NCBI GenBank assembly: GCA_031257565.1
Contig: JAIROL010000097.1
Span: 1 to 49,393, forward strand
Source of the DNA: Tannerella sp.
GTDB lineage: Bacteria; Bacteroidota; Bacteroidia; Bacteroidales; Tannerellaceae
Reading direction: 5' to 3'
Length of the DNA: 49,393 nt
Shown here one piece after another: positions 25,380-34,448 of the stretch. A program made the position numbers and the translations under genes. The notes beneath the pieces are model-generated. The model searched no databases. It was given only the letters and a program-made list of their open reading frames with translations, and was not told the DNA's origin. The first letter of the stretch is position 1. Each line of letters starts with the position of its first letter.

Positions 25380-25811
25380 TTAATTTTGACTTTCTTTATT
25401 ATATTCAGTATCCTTCACAACCTCTTTCGCGTCAACAAACAAAGTAACGTGATTAGAGCGTTTACGGATACGGTAACCACGACCTTGCGGCGCAGGACGC
25501 ATACGTTTCAACGTTGTTGAACAATCCACATTTACCGACGTCACATACAACTCTCCGCTTTCGGCTTTACGCTCATTTTTTTGCTCCCAATTGGCTATTG
25601 CCGAACGAAGCAATTTTTCAACTTTAGCCGCAGCTTCTTTGTTTGAATATTTCAAAACGCCTAACGCACGAAATACTTCCATACCACGGATCATGTCCAC
25701 CACAAGACGCATCTTACGCGGCGAACTTGGCACATTATTCAATTTTGCAAAAGAAACGCTCTTTAGTGCTTCTTTTCTTGCCTTTGCTGATATTCTCTTT
25801 CTTGCACCCAT
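25380..25811 (-). CDS. rplV: 50S ribosomal protein L22
   Basis: 143 residues; its hairpin lines the exit tunnel. [17 protein letters not shown] and the [20 protein letters not shown] hairpin are present. Longer than the 110-residue E. coli form at both ends. Confidence 0.97.
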   Translation of the reverse strand: MGARKRISAKARKEALKSVSFAKLNNVPSSPRKMRLVVDMIRGMEVFRALGVLKYSNKEAAAKVEKLLRSAIANWEQKNERKAESGELYVTSVNVDCSTTLKRMRPAPQGRGYRIRKRSNHVTLFVDAKEVVKDTEYNKESQN

Positions 25812-25818
25812 AGTCTAA

Positions 25819-26082
25819 TTATTTTTTACCGGTATGGCCGCGGAAAGAACGCGTTGGCGAAAATTCCCCTAATTTGTGACCTACCATATTCTCAGTGACA
25901 AACACCGGAATAAATTTATTTCCATTATGAACGGCAATCGTATGTCCCACAAAATCCGGCGAAATCATTGATGCGCGCGCCCATGTTTTTATTACTGTTT
26001 TTTTGCCCGACTCATTCATAGCCAAAACTTTCTTCTCCAGCTTTACATTGATATACGGACCTTTCTTTAATGAACGACTCAT
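25819..26082 (-). CDS. rpsS: 30S ribosomal protein S19
   Basis: 87 residues: [40 protein letters not shown] and [20 protein letters not shown], all family signatures. Confidence 0.98.
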   Translation of the reverse strand: MSRSLKKGPYINVKLEKKVLAMNESGKKTVIKTWARASMISPDFVGHTIAVHNGNKFIPVFVTENMVGHKLGEFSPTRSFRGHTGKK

Positions 26083-26104
26083 AGTTTTCTTTCAATTAAT
26101 CAGT

Positions 26105-26929
26105 TTACTTTTTCCTTCTCTCAATTATATAGCGTGAAGAAGATTTCTTCGGAGCTCTTGTTTTTAAGCCCTTTGCGTACAAGCCTTTGCGTGAACGGGG
26201 ATGTCCTCCTGTCGCGCGTCCTTCGCCGCCGCCCATCGGGTGGTCGACCGGGTTCATAACAACGCCGCGGTTACGAGGACGACGTCCCAACCATCTCGAA
26301 CGACCGGCTTTTCCTGATTTCTCAAGCGCATGGTCCGAATTGCCCACGCTACCTACAGTCGCTTTACATGCAGACAATATCTTCCGGGTCTCTCCGGAAG
26401 GCATTTTAATCACCGCATAGCTTCCTTCTCTTGAAGTCAATTGCGCAAAAGCGCCTGCCGAGCGCACGAGTTTTGCGCCCTGACCGGGACGAAGCTCAAT
26501 ATTATGGATAATCGTACCTACAGGTATATTCTGCATCGGTAGCGTATTTCCAATCTCAGGAGCGGCAGCGCTTCCCGACATCACTGTCCGGCCGACTTCC
26601 AGCCCGTTCGGAGCAACGATATAACTCTTTTCTCCGTCTGCATAATACAACAATGCGATACGAGAAGTACGATTAGGATCATACTCTATCGATTTCACTG
26701 TTGCAGGAACGCCATCTTTATTTCTCTTGAAGTCGATAAATCTGAGTTTCCGTTTGTGACCGCCACCGATATAACGCATTGTCATCTTACCGGTATTATT
26801 ACGACCGCCTGAACGGTTTTTACCTGCCACAAGAGATTTCTCCGGCGTACTTGCAGTGATTTTATCAAATGCACCGATAACTTTGTGTCTTTGCCCCGGG
26901 GTTGTGGGCTTCAATTTACGTATTCCCAT
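26105..26929 (-). CDS. rplB: 50S ribosomal protein L2
   Basis: 274 residues; needed for subunit joining and the peptidyl-transferase region. [19 protein letters not shown] and the C-terminal [20 protein letters not shown] with the conserved His are present. Confidence 0.98.
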   Translation of the reverse strand: MGIRKLKPTTPGQRHKVIGAFDKITASTPEKSLVAGKNRSGGRNNTGKMTMRYIGGGHKRKLRFIDFKRNKDGVPATVKSIEYDPNRTSRIALLYYADGEKSYIVAPNGLEVGRTVMSGSAAAPEIGNTLPMQNIPVGTIIHNIELRPGQGAKLVRSAGAFAQLTSREGSYAVIKMPSGETRKILSACKATVGSVGNSDHALEKSGKAGRSRWLGRRPRNRGVVMNPVDHPMGGGEGRATGGHPRSRKGLYAKGLKTRAPKKSSSRYIIERRKK

Positions 26930-26937
26930 CTCTTATA

Positions 26938-27231
26938 TCAAATATTGCTGAAGAAGTTGATTATATCTCCTTCTTTCAATGTTACTATTGCTTTTTTGTA
27001 TGAATCCTGACGACCTGTGATTACTCCCGATTTCGTATAACGGCTTTTCATTTTACCGGAATATCTCATCGTGTTCACATCCACCACAGTTACGTTATAC
27101 ATAGCTTCTACTGCCTGTTTGATCTCCAGTTTATTCGCTTTCGGAGAAACGCGGAATCCGAAACGATTAGGAGTTTTTTCCGTAATTGCCGTTTGTTTTT
27201 CCGTTATGATCGGTTTAATAATAATTCCCAT
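26938..27231 (-). CDS. rplW: 50S ribosomal protein L23
   Basis: 97 residues; forms the docking site for trigger factor and SRP at the tunnel exit. Begins MGIIIKPIITEKQTAITEK; NRFGFRVSPKANKLEIKQAVE is diagnostic. Trigger factor itself is encoded at 44237. Confidence 0.97.
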   Translation of the reverse strand: MGIIIKPIITEKQTAITEKTPNRFGFRVSPKANKLEIKQAVEAMYNVTVVDVNTMRYSGKMKSRYTKSGVITGRQDSYKKAIVTLKEGDIINFFSNI

Positions 27232-27243
27232 AATGCTACCTCC

Positions 27244-27873
27244 TTATGCTTTTAAATTTTCTTCTATTATAGCTATAGAACTCTCCGTAAGAAGCAGGTT
27301 TGCCGCATCCAGCACTTTATATGTATTTAGTTCGGAAACTGTAACTACATTTGCAGATTTCAGATTCCGAGCCGACAAATATACGAATTTATTATTTTCC
27401 GGCAGCACCAGCAGCATCTTCTTCCCATCCAGTTTCATATCTTTCACGAATGTAACGAAGTCTTTTGTCTTAGGAGCCTCCATCGCAAAATCTTCAATGA
27501 TCGTGATTGCATTTTCTTTTGCTTTGTATGAAAGAGCCGACTTACGCGCCAATACTTTTACTTTCTTATTCAGTTTAAAGCTGTAATCGCGCGGCTTCGG
27601 ACCAAATACGCGGCCTCCGCCAACCAGTACGGGAGACTTAATATCGCCACGGCGCGCGCCTCCGCCACCTTTTTGACGGATAAGTTTCCGGGTACTTCCC
27701 GTAATTTCACTTCTTTCTTTGGCTTTGTGCGTTCCCTGACGTTTGTTCGCCAAATGTTGCTTTACGTCCAGATAGATAGCATGATCGTTCGGTTCAATTC
27801 CAAAAACCGCATCGTTAAGAGTAACCGTTCTTCCCGTATCCTCTCCTTTTTTATTTAATACGCTCAGTTTCAT
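27244..27873 (-). CDS. rplD: 50S ribosomal protein L4
   Basis: 209 residues. Long extended loop ([40 protein letters not shown]) lining the exit tunnel, followed by the globular domain. In E. coli L4 controls its operon by attenuation. Here a terminator-like element lies two genes upstream, between rpsJ and rplC. Confidence 0.98.
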   Translation of the reverse strand: MKLSVLNKKGEDTGRTVTLNDAVFGIEPNDHAIYLDVKQHLANKRQGTHKAKERSEITGSTRKLIRQKGGGGARRGDIKSPVLVGGGRVFGPKPRDYSFKLNKKVKVLARKSALSYKAKENAITIIEDFAMEAPKTKDFVTFVKDMKLDGKKMLLVLPENNKFVYLSARNLKSANVVTVSELNTYKVLDAANLLLTESSIAIIEENLKA

Positions 27874-27877
27874 TTCC

Positions 27878-28495
27878 TTATACTTCTATTAATAAGATTG
27901 AACCTTTAGCGCCGGGCGCTGAACCTTTTACCATCAACAGGTTTTGCTCCGGCAACACTTTAATCACTTGCAGGTTTTGGACTGTCACGCGCACATTCCC
28001 CATTTGACCGGCCATACGCGTGCCCTTAAAGACTTTCGCCGGATACGAACAAGCGCCAATACTACCCGGTTTGCGCTGACGGTCGCTCTGACCGTGCGTC
28101 ATTTCACCGACGCCGCCAAAATTATGACGCTTCATGACTCCCTGAAATCCTTTCCCTTTAGATGTGCCCACAACATCGACGAATGCAATATCTTTTAAAA
28201 ATTCTGCGGTGATCACATCTCCGAGTTTATACTCGGTTTCAAAATTCTTGAACTCGGCCAAGTATCTTTGCGGAGCTACGCCTGCTTTCTTAAAATGACC
28301 GATTTCGGGCTTTGTCGTATGTTTCTCTTTCCTTTCCTGGAAACCCAACTGAACAGCCTTATAACCGTCTTTTTCTTCCGTTTTAATTTGCGTAACAACA
28401 CAAGGACCTACTTCGATAACAGTGCATGGAAGATTTTTTCCATCGGCGCTGAATACGGACGTCATTCCGATTTTCTTTCCTAATAATCCTGGCAT
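27878..28495 (-). CDS. rplC: 50S ribosomal protein L3
   Basis: 205 residues. [20 protein letters not shown] start; the central loop with [20 protein letters not shown], and [19 protein letters not shown], reach the peptidyl-transferase centre. A seven-codon uORF ends one base before the ATG and an attenuator-like hairpin lies just upstream. Confidence 0.98.
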   Translation of the reverse strand: MPGLLGKKIGMTSVFSADGKNLPCTVIEVGPCVVTQIKTEEKDGYKAVQLGFQERKEKHTTKPEIGHFKKAGVAPQRYLAEFKNFETEYKLGDVITAEFLKDIAFVDVVGTSKGKGFQGVMKRHNFGGVGEMTHGQSDRQRKPGSIGACSYPAKVFKGTRMAGQMGNVRVTVQNLQVIKVLPEQNLLMVKGSAPGAKGSILLIEV

Positions 28496-28496
28496 T

Positions 28497-28520
28497 TCAC
28501 TTATAATTTAAATTTTTCAT
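28497..28520 (-). promoter_or_regulatory. Seven-codon uORF directly before rplC
   Basis: ATG at 28520 reads MKNLNYK and stops with TGA one base before the rplC ATG. The ATG follows the T run of the rpsJ-rplC hairpin immediately. Position suggests a coupling or leader peptide; short length means chance is possible. Confidence 0.35.
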
Positions 28521-28549
28521 AAAAAAAACCTGCAGGTTTTATCCCGCAG
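28521..28549 (-). terminator. Terminator-like attenuator between rpsJ and rplC
   Basis: On the minus strand CTGCGGG (28549-28543) pairs with CCTGCAG (28536-28530) around a six-base loop, followed after one G by eight T (28528-28521). This is a canonical intrinsic terminator, two bases after the rpsJ stop and inside the ribosomal operon. A competing palindrome, AAAACC/GGTTTT with TGCA loop, shares the same bases and consumes part of the T run. Confidence 0.7.
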
Positions 28550-28550
28550 C

Positions 28551-28856
28551 TTATACTTTAATCTCTACTTCTACACCGCTTGGGAGTTCCAATTTCATTA
28601 GGGCGTCGACCGTTTTGGGTGTTGAACTGTAAATATCAATCAATCTTTTGTAAGAAGATAATTCGAATTGCTCACGCGACTTCTTGTTCACAAAAGTGGA
28701 GCGGTTTACTGTAAATATACGCTTATGCGTCGGAAGAGGAATCGGTCCGCTTACCACAGCGCCGGTAGCCTTTACAGTCTTAACAATTTTTTCAGACGAT
28801 CTGTCGACCAGTGAATAATCGTAAGATTTTAATTTAATTCTGATTTTCTGGCTCAT
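28551..28856 (-). CDS. rpsJ: 30S ribosomal protein S10
   Basis: 101 residues; S10 is also the antitermination partner Nus[39 protein letters not shown] and the family end motif are intact. Followed at once by a terminator-like hairpin before rplC. Confidence 0.98.
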   Translation of the reverse strand: MSQKIRIKLKSYDYSLVDRSSEKIVKTVKATGAVVSGPIPLPTHKRIFTVNRSTFVNKKSREQFELSSYKRLIDIYSSTPKTVDALMKLELPSGVEVEIKV

Positions 28857-28871
28857 ATTATTTTTGTTTAA

Positions 28872-30998
28872 TTATTTGATCAGATCAACACGTCCCTGCA
28901 TTTCAGTCAATACCTGCTTCGCGATTGAAGATGAAACCTGCTCGTAATGCGAGAACTGCATGGAAGATGTTGCACGTCCTGACGTAATTGTACGTAACGC
29001 CGTAACATAACCAAATGTTTCTGCCAAAGGTACTTTTGCTTTCACAATACGTGCGCCCGTACGGCTGGATTCCATTCCTTCCACCTGGCCGCGGCGTTTG
29101 TTCAAATCGCCGATAACGTCGCCCATGTTTTCTTCCGGAGTCACGACTTCTATCTTCATGACAGGCTCCATCAAAACAGGACCGGCTTTTACGCATGCGT
29201 TCCTGAATGCCTGAATAGCGCAGATCTCAAATGACAGCTGGTCCGAATCGACAGGATGATAAGAACCGTCTTTCAACACCACTTTCAGTTTGTCAAGCGC
29301 ATAGCCTGCCAGAACGCCATTATTCATTGCTTTTGCAAATCCGTGCTGTACGGACGGGATATATTCTTTCGGAACGTTACCTCCTTTTACCTCATCAACA
29401 AACTGCAGATGACCCTCAAAATCAGGATCGGCAGGTCCTACGCTTAAAATGATATCAGCAAATTTACCGCGACCTCCCGTTTGTTTCTTATAAACTTCAC
29501 GCAAATCGACAGTCCGCGTAATGGCTTCTTTGTATGAGACCAAAGGACGTCCCTGGTTACATTCGACTTTAAACTCGCGCCGTAAACGGTCGACAATTAT
29601 TTCAAGGTGAAGCTCGCCCATACCACGGATAATCGTCTGTCCGGTATCTTCATTCGTTTCAACGCGGAATGTAGGGTCTTCTTCTGCTAATTTAGCCAGA
29701 CCCGTACCCAACTTATCCATATCTTTCTGCGTCTTAGGCTCTATGGCAATACCGATCACCGGATCCGGAAATTCCATCGATTCCAACACAACAGGATGAT
29801 TTTCATCACACAAAGTATCGCCGGTACGTATATCTTTAAAACCTACGCCGGCGCCGATATCGCCACAACCGATTTTTTCCATCGGGTTCTGCTTGTTTGA
29901 ATGCATCTGAAATAAACGAGAGATACGCTCTTTCTTCCCTGAACGAACATTCAGCACATAAGATCCTGCATTCATCTCACCCGAATAAACGCGGAAGAAA
30001 CACAAACGTCCTACATAAGGATCCGTTGCAATCTTAAAGGCCAATGCGGTTAAAGGTTCTTCCGGAATCGGTTTTCTCACGATCGCTTTTTCAGGATCAT
30101 CCGGGTCGCGTCCTTCAATTGCGGGAGTATCCGAGGGACTCGGCAAGTATAAACAAACGGCGTCAAGCAACGTCTGCACTCCTTTATTCTTGAAAGAAGA
30201 GCCGCAGATCATCGGATTTATTGCCATTGATAACGTTCCTTTGCGGATTGCTACATGAATCTCATCTTCTGTAATGGTCGAGGGATCTTCAAAATATTTC
30301 TCCATGATAACATCGTCACACTCGGCGATTGTCTCAAGCATTTTATCGCGCCATTCCTTTGCTTCATCAAGTAAATCCGCCGGTATTTCTTCCACGCCAT
30401 ATTCGGCGCCCATTGTTTCATCATGCCACAATATAGCTTTCATCTTAATCAAATCGACGACGCCCCTGAATTTTTCTTCTGCGCCAACAGGTATCTGTAT
30501 AGGGCAAGGAGATGCGCCCAATACATCTTTCACCTGACGAACAACCTCAAAAAAGTTCGCCCCTGAACGGTCCATCTTATTCACATAGCCAAGACGCGGC
30601 ACATTATATTTATCGGCCTGACGCCAAACGGTCTCCGACTGAGGTTCCACTCCTCCGACAGCGCAAAATGCGGCTACGGCGCCATCAAGAATACGCAAAG
30701 AACGTTCAACTTCTACCGTAAAGTCAACGTGTCCCGGAGTATCTATCAAGTTAATTTTATATTTATCGTTATTGTAATTCCAGAAAGTAGTAGTTGCAGC
30801 AGATGTAATTGTAATACCACGCTCCTGTTCCTGCTCCATCCAGTCCATAGTAGCCGCTCCGTCATGCACCTCGCCGATTTTGTGAGTAAGACCCGTATAA
30901 AAAAGGATGCGTTCGGAAGTTGTAGTTTTACCGGCATCAATATGCGCCATGATCCCGATATTTCTCGTATATTTCAACATTTCGTCAGCTTTGCTCAT
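28872..30998 (-). CDS. fusA: Elongation factor G
   Basis: 708 residues from the ATG at 30998 ([20 protein letters not shown]). A 41-codon upstream extension overlaps rpsG-side spacer and is not family-like. GTPase motifs: [13 protein letters not shown] (G1), ERGITITSA (G2 region), DTPGHVDFT (G3), [10 protein letters not shown] (G4). Domain IV has [16 protein letters not shown]. Catalyses translocation. It sits in the str cluster between rpsG and rpsJ. Confidence 0.98.
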   Translation of the reverse strand: MSKADEMLKYTRNIGIMAHIDAGKTTTSERILFYTGLTHKIGEVHDGAATMDWMEQEQERGITITSAATTTFWNYNNDKYKINLIDTPGHVDFTVEVERSLRILDGAVAAFCAVGGVEPQSETVWRQADKYNVPRLGYVNKMDRSGANFFEVVRQVKDVLGASPCPIQIPVGAEEKFRGVVDLIKMKAILWHDETMGAEYGVEEIPADLLDEAKEWRDKMLETIAECDDVIMEKYFEDPSTITEDEIHVAIRKGTLSMAINPMICGSSFKNKGVQTLLDAVCLYLPSPSDTPAIEGRDPDDPEKAIVRKPIPEEPLTALAFKIATDPYVGRLCFFRVYSGEMNAGSYVLNVRSGKKERISRLFQMHSNKQNPMEKIGCGDIGAGVGFKDIRTGDTLCDENHPVVLESMEFPDPVIGIAIEPKTQKDMDKLGTGLAKLAEEDPTFRVETNEDTGQTIIRGMGELHLEIIVDRLRREFKVECNQGRPLVSYKEAITRTVDLREVYKKQTGGRGKFADIILSVGPADPDFEGHLQFVDEVKGGNVPKEYIPSVQHGFAKAMNNGVLAGYALDKLKVVLKDGSYHPVDSDQLSFEICAIQAFRNACVKAGPVLMEPVMKIEVVTPEENMGDVIGDLNKRRGQVEGMESSRTGARIVKAKVPLAETFGYVTALRTITSGRATSSMQFSHYEQVSSSIAKQVLTEMQGRVDLIK

Positions 30999-31026
30999 CT
31001 TTTTCTCTCTTTCTTTTCTTAATTTA

Positions 31027-31503
31027 TTAAAAACGGAAATAAGCAAAAGCGCGGTTCGCTTCAGCCATACGATGCATATCTTCCTTACGTTTGTACGCGC
31101 CGCCCTGACTGTTGAATGCATCTACGATTTCTGCACTCAACTTATCCGACATCGATTTGCCGCCGCGTTTGCGGGCATATTCAATCAAATTCTTCATTGA
31201 AATAGACTCCTTACGATCCGGGCGGATCTCCGTAGGCACCTGGAAAGTTGCCCCGCCTACGCGGCGAGACTTAACTTCTATCTGTGGAGTAATATTTTCA
31301 AGCGCCGACTTCCAGATTTCGAGCGCCGACTTTTCTTCATTAGGCAATTTAGCCCTTACATTATCCAAAGCGGAATAAAATATTTCGAACGCGGTATTTT
31401 TCTTACCGTCATACATCAAGTGGTTCACAAATCTTGTAACCCTTGTATCGCCGTACACCGGATCCGGCAGAATCTGGCGTTTCTTTGGCTTAACTTTTCT
31501 CAT
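31027..31503 (-). CDS. rpsG: 30S ribosomal protein S7
   Basis: 158 residues; nucleates the small-subunit head. [27 protein letters not shown] and [22 protein letters not shown] are diagnostic. The 171-base gap upstream (to rpsL) is among the longest in the operon; in E. coli S7 binds the equivalent gap to repress itself. Confidence 0.98.
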   Translation of the reverse strand: MRKVKPKKRQILPDPVYGDTRVTRFVNHLMYDGKKNTAFEIFYSALDNVRAKLPNEEKSALEIWKSALENITPQIEVKSRRVGGATFQVPTEIRPDRKESISMKNLIEYARKRGGKSMSDKLSAEIVDAFNSQGGAYKRKEDMHRMAEANRAFAYFRF

Positions 31504-31674
31504 TTTGTTTTCAAAATTTCGTCCTTGTTTTTTGGCTGCTGATTTAATTTGTCTTCAACGGCTCCACCGAGCAATTTACTCAACCTTCATCTTCTCAAAA
31601 ATCAAATATCCAAATAACTAAAACAGATTTATTAATTTCTAAATTCTAAAATAATTCTCCTTTTATAACCAGGA
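31504..31674 (-). other. Long rpsL-rpsG spacer
   Basis: 171 A/T-rich bases without a gene. No exact TAnnTTTG site or strong hairpin is apparent by eye. It is a plausible place for S7 autoregulation or an internal promoter. Confidence 0.4.
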
Positions 31675-32076
31675 TTATTTCTTAACTCCCGGTTTGGCTG
31701 CACCCGGCTTTGGACGTTTCGCGCCGTATTTCGAGCGGCGTTGCGTACGACTGGCCACGCCTGCCGTATCCAGAGTTCCGCGAACAATATGATAACGTAC
31801 CCCCGGCAGATCCTTCACACGACCGCCGCGCACCATTACGATTGAGTGTTCCTGCAAATTGTGACCTTCTCCCGGAATATACGAGTTCACCTCTTTGTGA
31901 TTCGTCAGACGAACACGGGCGACCTTACGCATTGCAGAGTTCGGTTTTTTCGGCGTCGTAGTATATACGCGGACACATACCCCCCTTCTCTGAGGACATG
32001 CATCCAAGGCCGGAGATTTTCCCTTAACAACCAATCTCTCTCTTCCTTTTCTTACTAATTGTTGAATTGTAGGCAT
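31675..32076 (-). CDS. rpsL: 30S ribosomal protein S12
   Basis: 133 residues; decoding-centre protein and first gene of the superoperon. [13 protein letters not shown] and [13 protein letters not shown] are the streptomycin-relevant loops and carry the sensitive-type lysines. [13 protein letters not shown] start. A consensus promoter lies 57-86 bases upstream. Confidence 0.98.
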   Translation of the reverse strand: MPTIQQLVRKGRERLVVKGKSPALDACPQRRGVCVRVYTTTPKKPNSAMRKVARVRLTNHKEVNSYIPGEGHNLQEHSIVMVRGGRVKDLPGVRYHIVRGTLDTAGVASRTQRRSKYGAKRPKPGAAKPGVKK

Positions 32077-32132
32077 TTTTCTACTATTTTAATTCCATTA
32101 TAAAATTCACATTTCCCTACTTTACGGGGGTG

Positions 32133-32162
32133 CAAAGATACGGATTTTTTTAATACGAACAA
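32133..32162 (-). promoter_or_regulatory. Promoter of the str-S10-spc-alpha superoperon
   Basis: On the minus strand TTG (32162-32160), 19 bases, TATCTTTG (32140-32133), then CACCCCC. Both elements match the Bacteroidetes consensus. It is the only strong promoter seen for the following 33 genes. Confidence 0.88.
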
Positions 32163-32219
32163 TTTTTTTATGCTTTTTTTTACAAAAAAATATTCATAGC
32201 CAATTTATTGCCATACTTT

Positions 32220-34100
32220 TCACATTCTCTTTGATAACTCTTCGTCCGTTAAAATAGTCAGAACCGGAAGTCCGTCCGGAGTTAGACCATTTGTTTCTAT
32301 CGCAAAAAGCGATGCGACCAAAGCGTCCATTTCTTCCGCTGCAAGTATTTTCCCGGAATGTATTGCAGTCGCTTTCGCTAACGACAACGCCATTTTTTCC
32401 GCTTGTTTTTCAGTCTCGCCGGCTCCGCTTTCGATTGCGGCAGCGACAACGTTTTTGATTAGTTCCGCCGGATTTCCTCCTGATACGTCGGCAGGTAGCG
32501 CGTGTATGGCATAACTGTTCCCGCCCATATAAGCAAGGTCAAACCCTAAAAACCTTATTTCATCATTCAATGACGATAACAACGACGCCTCCGCTGCCGT
32601 AAATTCTACAATCTCCGGAAATAATAATTTCTGCGAGGCCGAACGATGGCGATTGATATTTCCTAAATATTTTTCATATAATATACGTACATGCGCGCGA
32701 TGCTGGTCAATGATGACAAGGCCGGATTTTAAGGGAGTAATGATATAACGGCGTTTGTATTGAAAACATGGATTTGAAATCTCCGAGAAAAGCGGCTCTC
32801 CAGGGTTAGAGGATGATATTTCCGAAGTAAAGACATGCTCGTCAGGCGAGATAGGGGCGTCGTCGGCGCCTGCGTTTTCCGACCCGAACTCCCGATCCGG
32901 CAAAGTAATCATTGCCCGTTCATTTTCAAATCCTTCATATAAGGCTTCCCAGTCGCCGGAAGTTTTTTTCCCCATCCTGTTCTGAAAAGGATTATATTCT
33001 TTATTTACTTCAATTTCAGGAGGCTCGGCATTTACGATCCTGTCTTTTGACGGATTATATACAGGAATATCGATTACTTCCGTCATATCAAAATCGATGG
33101 AGGGTACGGAATTGGATTTTGCCAGCGCTTCACGTACTCCGGAAAAGAGAATCTGCCATATAGGCCGTTCATTTTCAAACTTTATTTCCGTCTTCGTCGG
33201 ATGAATATTTACATCTATTGTCGAAGGATTGAGCGTAAAATAGATAAAATAGTCCGGCATCTCGCCGACCGGAATCATTTGTTCATAGGCCTGCATCACG
33301 GCCTTATGAAAATACGGATGACGCATATATCGTCCGTTTACAAAAAAATACTGCAGGCTGCCTCGCTTTTTGACCGCATCAAGGCGCCCGACAAACCCAT
33401 GTACATTGACCAGCGACGTATCGGCGTCCACAGACAACAGTTTCTGATTCATACCTTTTCCAAACACGTCGATTATACGTTGCCGGAGTCCGCAAGCCGG
33501 CAATTCAAATATAACAGAATCATTATGGCGCAGGGCGAATGAAATATGAGGATGAACCAACGCCACACGCTCAAACTCTGTCAGAATATGCCGAAGTTCC
33601 GTTTCATTCGATTTCAAAAACTTACGGCGCGCCGGAACGTTATAAAACAGATTCTTCACAGAAAAAACGCTTCCCCGGTTGCACACCGCCGGCTCCACAG
33701 AGTCAAGTACGGATCCGGAAACAGACAATAAGACGCCGACGTCGCCATCTTTCGCCCTGGTACGAAGTTCCACCTGCGCCACCGCCGCTATCGAAGCCAG
33801 CGCTTCTCCGCGAAAACCCATCGTATGAAGGGAGAACAAATCTTCTACCGTAGAAATTTTAGACGTCGCATGACGCTCAAACGCCATACGGGCGTCTGTT
33901 TCGCTCATACCCTTTCCGTCGTCTATTACCTGAATAAGTGTACGCCCTGCATCTTTTATATTTACTATTATACTCTCCGCCCCTGCATCTACAGAATTTT
34001 CCATCAACTCCTTGACAACCGATGCCGGACGTTGAATCACTTCGCCGGCAGCAATCTGATTAGCTATATGATCGGGAAGTAAGTGAATTATATCGCTCAT
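32220..34100 (-). CDS. mutL: DNA mismatch repair protein MutL
   Basis: 626 residues. N-terminal GHKL ATPase: AAGEVIQRPASVVKELMENSVDAGA, DDGKGMSETDARMAFERHATSKI, TMGFRGEALASIAAV. C-terminal dimerisation domain at about 435-626. Its DQHRAHVRILYEKYL differs from the endonuclease motif DQHA-x2-E-x4-E, and TPDGLP stands where nucleolytic MutL has CPHGRP, so nuclease activity is doubtful. Last gene of the ten-gene run, six bases after the preceding small membrane protein gene. Confidence 0.97.
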   Translation of the reverse strand: MSDIIHLLPDHIANQIAAGEVIQRPASVVKELMENSVDAGAESIIVNIKDAGRTLIQVIDDGKGMSETDARMAFERHATSKISTVEDLFSLHTMGFRGEALASIAAVAQVELRTRAKDGDVGVLLSVSGSVLDSVEPAVCNRGSVFSVKNLFYNVPARRKFLKSNETELRHILTEFERVALVHPHISFALRHNDSVIFELPACGLRQRIIDVFGKGMNQKLLSVDADTSLVNVHGFVGRLDAVKKRGSLQYFFVNGRYMRHPYFHKAVMQAYEQMIPVGEMPDYFIYFTLNPSTIDVNIHPTKTEIKFENERPIWQILFSGVREALAKSNSVPSIDFDMTEVIDIPVYNPSKDRIVNAEPPEIEVNKEYNPFQNRMGKKTSGDWEALYEGFENERAMITLPDREFGSENAGADDAPISPDEHVFTSEISSSNPGEPLFSEISNPCFQYKRRYIITPLKSGLVIIDQHRAHVRILYEKYLGNINRHRSASQKLLFPEIVEFTAAEASLLSSLNDEIRFLGFDLAYMGGNSYAIHALPADVSGGNPAELIKNVVAAAIESGAGETEKQAEKMALSLAKATAIHSGKILAAEEMDALVASLFAIETNGLTPDGLPVLTILTDEELSKRM

Positions 34101-34106
34101 GAATCC

Positions 34107-34415
34107 TTATTTCAAAAAGAAATACCAAAAAATAACTCCCAATATTACTATTATAAGAAGAAGGCGCATATTTTTATACGCGCGACTACGTATATCATCT
34201 CCTTTATTTCTGCTTTTCTTCAAGTGAGTCGTCCCCTCTATGAAACTTCCTCTGATAGCCTCTTTACGTTGCTCCGGATCAATATCTTCAACCCCCATCT
34301 CCACTTTTACCTTATGGATACGCTTTTCCAGAGCCTCCTTACGCGGATCGAAATAAATTGGCTTATGTTCAAATTGGCGCGGTTTACGCACATGATAGAA
34401 AGAAAATAATCCCAT
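34107..34415 (-). CDS. Small conserved membrane protein, function unknown
   Basis: 102 residues. The N-terminal two thirds are hydrophilic and charged (KPIYFDPRKEALEKRI, EDIDPEQRKEAIRGSF); a single C-terminal membrane helix spans about 83-100 (MRLLLIIVILGVIFWYFF). I recall similar short proteins between ostA-like genes and mutL in Bacteroidales but no function. Six bases from mutL, 33 from the OstA-like gene, so it is part of the same transcript. Confidence 0.8.
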   Translation of the reverse strand: MGLFSFYHVRKPRQFEHKPIYFDPRKEALEKRIHKVKVEMGVEDIDPEQRKEAIRGSFIEGTTHLKKSRNKGDDIRSRAYKNMRLLLIIVILGVIFWYFFLK

Positions 34416-34448
34416 AAACTTCAGGTTAAATAAAGAAACAAAAATACG

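Noticed and set aside
30999-31121. 41-codon N-terminal extension of EF-G
   Set aside because: Overlaps the end of rpsG and does not resemble EF-G; the family start is the ATG at 30998.
32170-32219. Terminator after mutL
   Set aside because: A T run is present but the preceding stem is only about five pairs with a wobble; not strong enough to call.
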